A stretch of DNA of 64,000 nt from Diprion similis. Taxonomy: Eukaryota > Arthropoda > Insecta > Hymenoptera > Diprionidae. The stretch spans positions 8,927,981-8,991,980 of the forward strand of contig NC_060111.1 of assembly GCF_021155765.1 (NCBI RefSeq), in the 5' to 3' direction. A program made the translations under genes and the position numbers. This document shows positions 59,601-64,000 of this stretch, in pieces. Below the pieces are notes generated by a model that worked only from the letters and a program-made list of their open reading frames with translations, searched no databases and had not been told where the DNA came from. Position 1 is the first letter of the stretch; each line of letters begins with the position of its first letter.

Positions 59601-61286
59601 ACCAGGTGGTATTATCACGCTACTGGTACTTTCAACTTGTTTCATGCCGTTTGGATTTACATTTAAAGGTCTGATGTGCCCGTTTCCATTCTCGTAAGGT
59701 CTTAAGTTCACATTCATCGAAAGATCAGGATTTACATTGTTTAAAATTGGATGATCATAAAACCTTACAGGGTTATTTCCAGATTCTGGTTTTCTGTGGG
59801 TCGTTTTATCTATTGATGTTTCGAACGGTTCTTGATTATGCAGTATTGGATTCCCAGGATAAGGTTGCAATGGCTTTTCAGGGTGATTATCACCCAAAGG
59901 TAAAGAAGTTGGCGGTGGTCCCGTTGATAGCGGCGGATTATAGCTCGTTGTTGGTTTCTTCGTCAAGTTCGTTGTATAATTAAAGAATTCCTCTTTTTGC
60001 GAAGGAGACTTTGTGACTTTCACCTGCGAATCAGGGGACTCCTGTTTTTGCAACGTCGCAGCAGTGGACAACGATAGAGTTGTGATGGAAGCTGTGCTAG
60101 GCGGGGTCGAGTACATCGATGACTCCGTTGGCGTTCTGTTATTCATTTCTTCATTGTCACTGTCCTCGATACTTCCATAACTATAATCATCATCGTACTC
60201 ATCCGAAACAATTGGCCTCGCATGTGAATTTTGAGAAAGTGGTATATTTGAATTGAGAGGTTTGTTGCCATAGTTAGTTCCAGGTATGGGTTTAAACGGT
60301 GCGAAGTTTTCGTCGTAATTACTGCCAGAGTAATCATCGTGTATTTTTTGTGTCGACGACGGGGGTTTTAGGGATGAGAAAGCAGTGGAGGGTTTTTTCG
60401 GCGAGTAACTAGTCGTTGTCCAAGTAGGAGATGTAGGTTTCTGCGTACTTTGTACAGTTGTGGTAGTTGTGGCGTGCGTGGTGACAGGCGTTCTGAGTGT
60501 TGTTGTGCCCACTGCAGATGGAAGTGGTGACGAGATTCGCTGAGTAGTCGTAGGCTTTGTCGTTGTTTTTGGCAGATAAGTTTTATGAGTCGCAAAGTAT
60601 AATGGTGGTTCAGTCGTTTTATCCAAGTCTTCGTACGGTCTATGATTGTAGGTATTGTAACTATTTAACCCACTTTGTACCTTAGTGTTTGCGTATGAAC
60701 TAGATATCAGTGGGTATTTCTCGTTTTTGTATTTCCCAGAGCTGTAGTGTACCGGGAGATTCAAAAAATCGTGAAAACTTGGAGAATAAGGGTTTATCTC
60801 GTTCGGTCTCGTTCCTTCGACGTTTCCATCTTTGCGATTGATGTTCTTTTTGTCGTAAATATCGTCAGACTGAGCGTCGGTTACGTAGGAATCTTCGTCG
60901 TACTCATCATAATCAGTAGCGTTGGTATTGTCGGCCGTATAGTTCACAGTTTTCAATGGAGCCTTTTCAAAATCGATCTTACCAGTTATGGGATCTTTTT
61001 CTAATGAAAATGGCTTTCCACCATTGAATGCAAATAGGCCGGGCATCCTGTATTGAAGCCCATCAGCTATCAACGCGGACGGGCTCGGAACACCTACTTC
61101 GGGAGTTAGGTCAAGATCGAGGTCCAAGTCAGTACTCCGTGTCCTTGCCATTACCAAATCTTTGTTGGATTCCGGATGGTCCTTGTTGTCAAGATGATCA
61201 AGTACACCAGAATCCGCAGTCGCGGCGCATTGGAATAATGCCACCGCGAAGAGCAGTGTCCAAAACGAGTTCACTCGCGACTCCAT
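56694..61286 (-). CDS. Large secreted low-complexity mucin-like protein, 1530 residues, single coding exon
   Basis: One uninterrupted frame of 1530 codons begins at the ATG at 61286 with a signal peptide (MESRVNSFWTLLFAVALFQC, cleavage probably near 24). It is therefore secreted or extracellular. Visible features: a DLDLDLDL stretch (53-60); a folded-looking motif GLFAFNGGKPFSLEKDP (83-99); N-glycosylation sequons at N115 and N122; an acidic tyrosine-rich patch (about 126-134); a Thr/Pro/Ser mucin-type segment (about 241-315); SLNLGVR repeats (about 725-773); PPPPP (about 980); an RR dibasic site (about 1090); an Asp/Glu run (about 1165-1187); and poly-Ser (about 1430). No known domain, no transmembrane segment and almost no cysteine, so it is probably disordered. 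A function cannot be given; a cuticle, matrix or secreted-mucin role is a guess. Many shorter frames on both strands here are shadows. Confidence 0.85.
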   Translation of the reverse strand: MESRVNSFWTLLFAVALFQCAATADSGVLDHLDNKDHPESNKDLVMARTRSTDLDLDLDLTPEVGVPSPSALIADGLQYRMPGLFAFNGGKPFSLEKDPITGKIDFEKAPLKTVNYTADNTNATDYDEYDEDSYVTDAQSDDIYDKKNINRKDGNVEGTRPNEINPYSPSFHDFLNLPVHYSSGKYKNEKYPLISSSYANTKVQSGLNSYNTYNHRPYEDLDKTTEPPLYFATHKTYLPKTTTKPTTTQRISSPLPSAVGTTTLRTPVTTHATTTTTVQSTQKPTSPTWTTTSYSPKKPSTAFSSLKPPSSTQKIHDDYSGSNYDENFAPFKPIPGTNYGNKPLNSNIPLSQNSHARPIVSDEYDDDYSYGSIEDSDNEEMNNRTPTESSMYSTPPSTASITTLSLSTAATLQKQESPDSQVKVTKSPSQKEEFFNYTTNLTKKPTTSYNPPLSTGPPPTSLPLGDNHPEKPLQPYPGNPILHNQEPFETSIDKTTHRKPESGNNPVRFYDHPILNNVNPDLSMNVNLRPYENGNGHIRPLNVNPNGMKQVESTSSVIIPPGQDTVSFVLGNQQNVDGGHFVGTAIRENAYGSKSEGQFQSMYNSQDTEQSHTQTVIAHKKPATNVPVALASVAVNPKPISTEVGQKNPALPNNIDQHNLNFNPQNRPYPPKINGVEPPNPGPLPSFVNSPSLYPNTVLNNPSAVLPGTTNPGRLNIVHPQSGPSETSLNLGVRTSLNAPSLNIGSRPFHNDVVNIRNVPVEASLNLGVRPSTGASSEIDRVHNQNDKHVVFGGSNENPHTNLQNGYVVFPGSSHERPVEEHVIVINEADGSVQEFSPTIKGTPTLDHTQEQNENLPKLSENLTPPNEPIDRSSERPSGSYSSRPFDGRPRPYYPPRPDFLRPPRLPPHSKSGAPDGNFKRPLLQDSKLPNILPQFRPNSKSSHGHHGSESIGTIPALYGPGRQPMLGRRPPVPYLQRLSPPPPPQPSVHALRLVSDSEPGFRDSAQIEGQKYQGSLLNDKRYQGHSSSDNQQFRKPIPDNPHFANSFSKKEKFQEPDSHYKRFRTPLSQSDRYQRHPGTENDQFTDQKLRRNAETESEEISGFEKFSAEPPQIPPRTLINRRSNTDPKDVSQVTTLQMIQQQGGLDEKVVKPNLPPPFRVKFSKGEDNLDGDDDDSDSTDNANNEEEKRPVYVVYPMNSAVSNKDDPQTDDESVVVGTRGPHRPLPPDTLASSEDEEEDDGIGLPLLRDKTILRPQNRPHPSSLLKSDFPYPLERPDPSLLITQEKPLLVPSDKIDEDVGDENTNIKQHDDTSINLIPYLQDYMPFLMRKTEAPAVRDKPAKFDNLWLQEESDPRIISKPSDDDAPLYRAPISVTLKTVQLTTVTPIAYAFTPTDDTPDNKKLGSSELIEVISDELKDDTLSKNPVLPSQQPSSSSSSAPSPQNFMAPFMASVSAEAPSSNGWSVVAKPESNDRSDEQEKEDETQTEQSEFDIENFKPQLFGGFKPIYEFPADGGSTPKPAIDLESQQN

Positions 61287-61292
61287 TTCGTT

Positions 61293-61492
61293 TCTGAAAA
61301 AATAAAAAATAACATTTAAGTCCCATCAGCAAACAGTGATCGTAACAAAAAACGGATCCAACAAAGTACCATTGATGACTATTCCATTATCAGCTATTTC
61401 AGCTACATCGTGCTGAGTCGACCGCATTTATGAGTGCGCTTGTAGGTATACACGCAGTCAGCAGCTATGTGCGATTACGACCGATATTTATA
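61293..61492 (-). promoter_or_regulatory. TATA box and 5' UTR intron acceptor of the large secreted-protein gene
   Basis: On the minus strand TATAAATA lies at 61492-61485, which predicts transcription starting near 61460. Seven bases before the ATG is a strong acceptor, TATTTTTTCAG|AAACGAA (exon begins at 61293). A short non-coding first exon and a small intron in the 5' UTR are therefore likely. The donor may be CAATG|GTACTT near 61370, which is weaker. Confidence 0.5.
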
Positions 61493-61499
61493 TGAAATA

Positions 61500-64000
61500 A
61501 GTTTTTACGGTTATCAAACGGTAAATTATCAATACTGTGGGAGGCAGGTCCATGATCACGTACACAGCGCCACACACACGCACATGATTCGTAAGCATCA
61601 GCAGGAAACCTCGACCCACAAGGTCAGCTTTGCGTCCTCAGATGTCATTTGCGGAAATGTAGGACAGACTTTATTATATTTGAAGTAGTGTAACGGACCC
61701 CTGGGTATTTAAGGCACGAGAAGAGTGCTGGGTGTAAAAAATCCGTGGTAGGAAACGATAATTATAATGATATACCTGTGTACCTGTAGTGCAGTACACC
61801 TCAGTATGCATATACAGTATTCAGTGGAGTGGTATATCCGGTGCAATCGCATCGTGTAACTTGAATACTTGATGCAAGCGTATAGGTAACGTCAATAATT
61901 ATATGGTATGACAGAGACTAGATTATAGCGCTGATATTTTATAGAGACGGATAGACGATGATTGGTCGATGGAACGCGGGTTGAGAGGAACCGTTACGTC
62001 CCACTCGTAGTATGTTACGTCATAGTTATTCAGTGGGTCACCGTGCCACGATGGGCCCAGTCATCTCACGTTCCACTCATGTTCTGGCTCCTTGTTCAGC
62101 GTGAAAATAAAAGTATAGTCACGGTAGAAATTGTCGAAATTCCTCGGCTTCTCCTCCCATGATTCTCTAGTTCCCTCTTTCCGGGTCTAGCTGTTACTCG
62201 ACTCCAGACGTCAATCAAATCTCAAGAATAACCACACGTATCAAAAACCCCACCTCTGAATTCTGGATGATGAAGTCTTTGCTGTATGAGAAGACACGTT
62301 GACGCCGTTTGTAAAAGTAGAAAGGCCACGACTTTGCCGGAGGTGAATGGGATCTTACTGATCCGGAGTCCGGGATATTTCTAGGAATTTCTGTAAATTG
62401 CTGTTACATCTTGTCCTATGAGTTTAAGAAGAGCATATCCTGCTTCTCCACTTTTGTGAAAGTCTTTCAATTCCTAGGATAGCCAACATGTTCGTCATTT
62501 CTTACCGAGAACTTGATGAATAGGGAGTATTACTTGTAAATAGATTTTGTGTCGAGTGTCCGTAAAATTTCGAAAGAATAGTTCAATCTATGATATAATT
62601 AAGTGGGTGAAAAAAACATGGTAAAGTAATAACTTTTCAATTATAATTACACTTTTCAAAATTGACTTATTCAAAAAACTAAACCGTCACACTGTTTAAA
62701 CATGGCTTGCAAAATAATTGGTGGGTACTAGGCGCCAGTTCTCTCTGAAGCAAAAAAGATTTTAGATACGAAATAGTTTTGCTTCGAACTCATTAACTTC
62801 TCGCCAAGATCTGGTATAAGAAATGTGTGCCAACGTGGGGCACGCCAGTGAACCGTTATCTGAAAATAAACGTGCGTAAAAAGTATCCTTCTCTGAAAAT
62901 AGAGAATAAAAACTTAATTACTGTTATCGAGGTATGTCCATTAGCTCGTGCAATAATCTGATTACCAGTTTTTGTCCTAGCTAAGAATTTTCCTGTATAG
63001 ATGGCAGATTAGATCGAACAATTTTTTTGGAATTCGCATTACCTTGGAATGTCAAGTAAATTCGGAAATTTCTATGCTCTATGATTCATAATGCACTATA
63101 GTATAAGAGAGACGCCTAATCAACGCACTTTGTTCGTCACGCAAGAAAAAGAAGCGTCCGCATTCTACCAGGTTTTGTTTACCACATGGAGTCGACTCGA
63201 CCTCCCTACACGGTGTTAGTATTTCGTGACTTGCACTTTCAAAGCTTGCCGTTAATAGTTATTTAATCATGAGAGTACGAAAGAAACTTCGAAAGATCTT
63301 TCGTTCAAATGATGGACCCGTAATCGATTTTTTTAAATAAATAAATCAGCAGCTTTGAATATAGAGTATATTTATGGAAATTGTTGTCAGGAATATTTGA
63401 TAGCAAAATTGCCTAAAATGCGAAAGTTGTGAAAAAAATGAATCAATTGATGCAGAACTTGACGTTTTGTGCTTGCATATCTTATAGGTAATCTGATCGA
63501 TGCTACTCGCACATTTTCTTTCCGTTATTACGTTCATAGTACTTCGAGCGGGGAAATTATTTGGGAGAAACAATATAATTCGATTCAATCTTTGTGAAGT
63601 TGTAACATTTGAGAATATTTGACTCCGCTGCATCACTTGAACTCGAGTTCACAAAATCTTCTTCTATAGAGAACAAAAAAAAAAAAAATTGAACATGGAT
63701 ACCTATGAAATTTAGAGACTTATTGGAGAAGGAATGTAAATCTATAGTTGATAGATATTGAGAAACAAATGTGGTTTCATCGTTCTGCAGGTGTGCTAGA
63801 TACATTACACTTTTAGTGGATTCTGTAACATTTATAATCCGAAATAATCCCTTTTCTCACTCATTATACAGTTTAAGTAAAAATTAATCTGTCAACAAAA
63901 GAATAAAATTAAAAATTAAAACAAGTAATAAAAATAACTTTCACTGATATATTGAAACCCCTTCAGTATATTATGTATATTGATGTTGCCTCTAGTACGT
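61500..64000. other. Right-edge intergenic stretch
   Basis: No exon, RNA gene or inverted repeat was recognised. The first 700 bases are less AT-rich and may include upstream control sequence of the secreted-protein gene. The frames at 63346-63805 on the minus strand are not protein-like. Confidence 0.35.

Noticed and set aside
56770..61297. Many 60-100 codon frames on both strands between 56.7 and 61.3 kb
   Set aside because: They are shadows of the 1530-codon minus-strand exon; none has a signal peptide or domain of its own.
1..64000. CRISPR arrays, operons, ribosome binding sites or prokaryotic systems
   Set aside because: The window is spliced eukaryotic DNA; repeats are inverted or dispersed, not regularly spaced direct repeats with unique spacers.

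Overview
This window is eukaryotic, AT-rich nuclear DNA with spliced genes. It is very probably from an insect, and possibly a hymenopteran, although the order is a guess. Support comes from canonical GT-AG introns, two genes that read as insect orthologues (inorganic pyrophosphatase/NURF-38 and a small Maf bZIP factor), and a dense litter of small inverted-repeat elements. Only about 6 kb is recognisably protein-coding, and all confident genes are on the minus strand.

Layout. Positions 1-31 kb are gene-poor. They hold a 20-base G run, a ~93-bp-period repeat, a ~2.0 kb inverted-repeat element with a frameshifted tyrosine-recombinase relic (DIRS/Crypton type), a possible promoter near 5.9 kb, several MITEs or foldback elements (13.9, 14.1-16.0, 19.4-20.3, 20.8-21.9 and 22.4 kb), tRNA-related SINE-like units, and copies of a ~200-bp MITE family. 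A signal-peptide first exon lies at 31.2 kb; the rest of that gene was not found. From 37.6 to 48.3 kb lies an eight-exon inorganic pyrophosphatase gene (332 codons, all splice phases consistent), with MITEs in its introns. At 51.6-53.1 kb is a two-exon small Maf gene whose first coding exon has only 11 codons. At 55.1-55.6 kb is a broken, unassigned coding relic. From 56.7 to 61.3 kb is one 1530-codon exon for a secreted, low-complexity, mucin-like protein with a TATA box and a likely 5'UTR intron. The window ends in about 2.5 kb without an identified gene.

The genes are functionally unrelated: housekeeping pyrophosphate hydrolysis/chromatin remodelling, a stress-response bZIP partner, and secreted extracellular proteins. 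I found no new multi-gene system. The most notable items are the inverted-repeat recombinase relic, the two large foldback elements, the multi-copy MITE family that also occupies pyrophosphatase introns, the two in-frame pyrophosphatase starts, and the Maf upstream ORF that overlaps its coding start. All family assignments are from reading the sequence and memory; no database search was possible.
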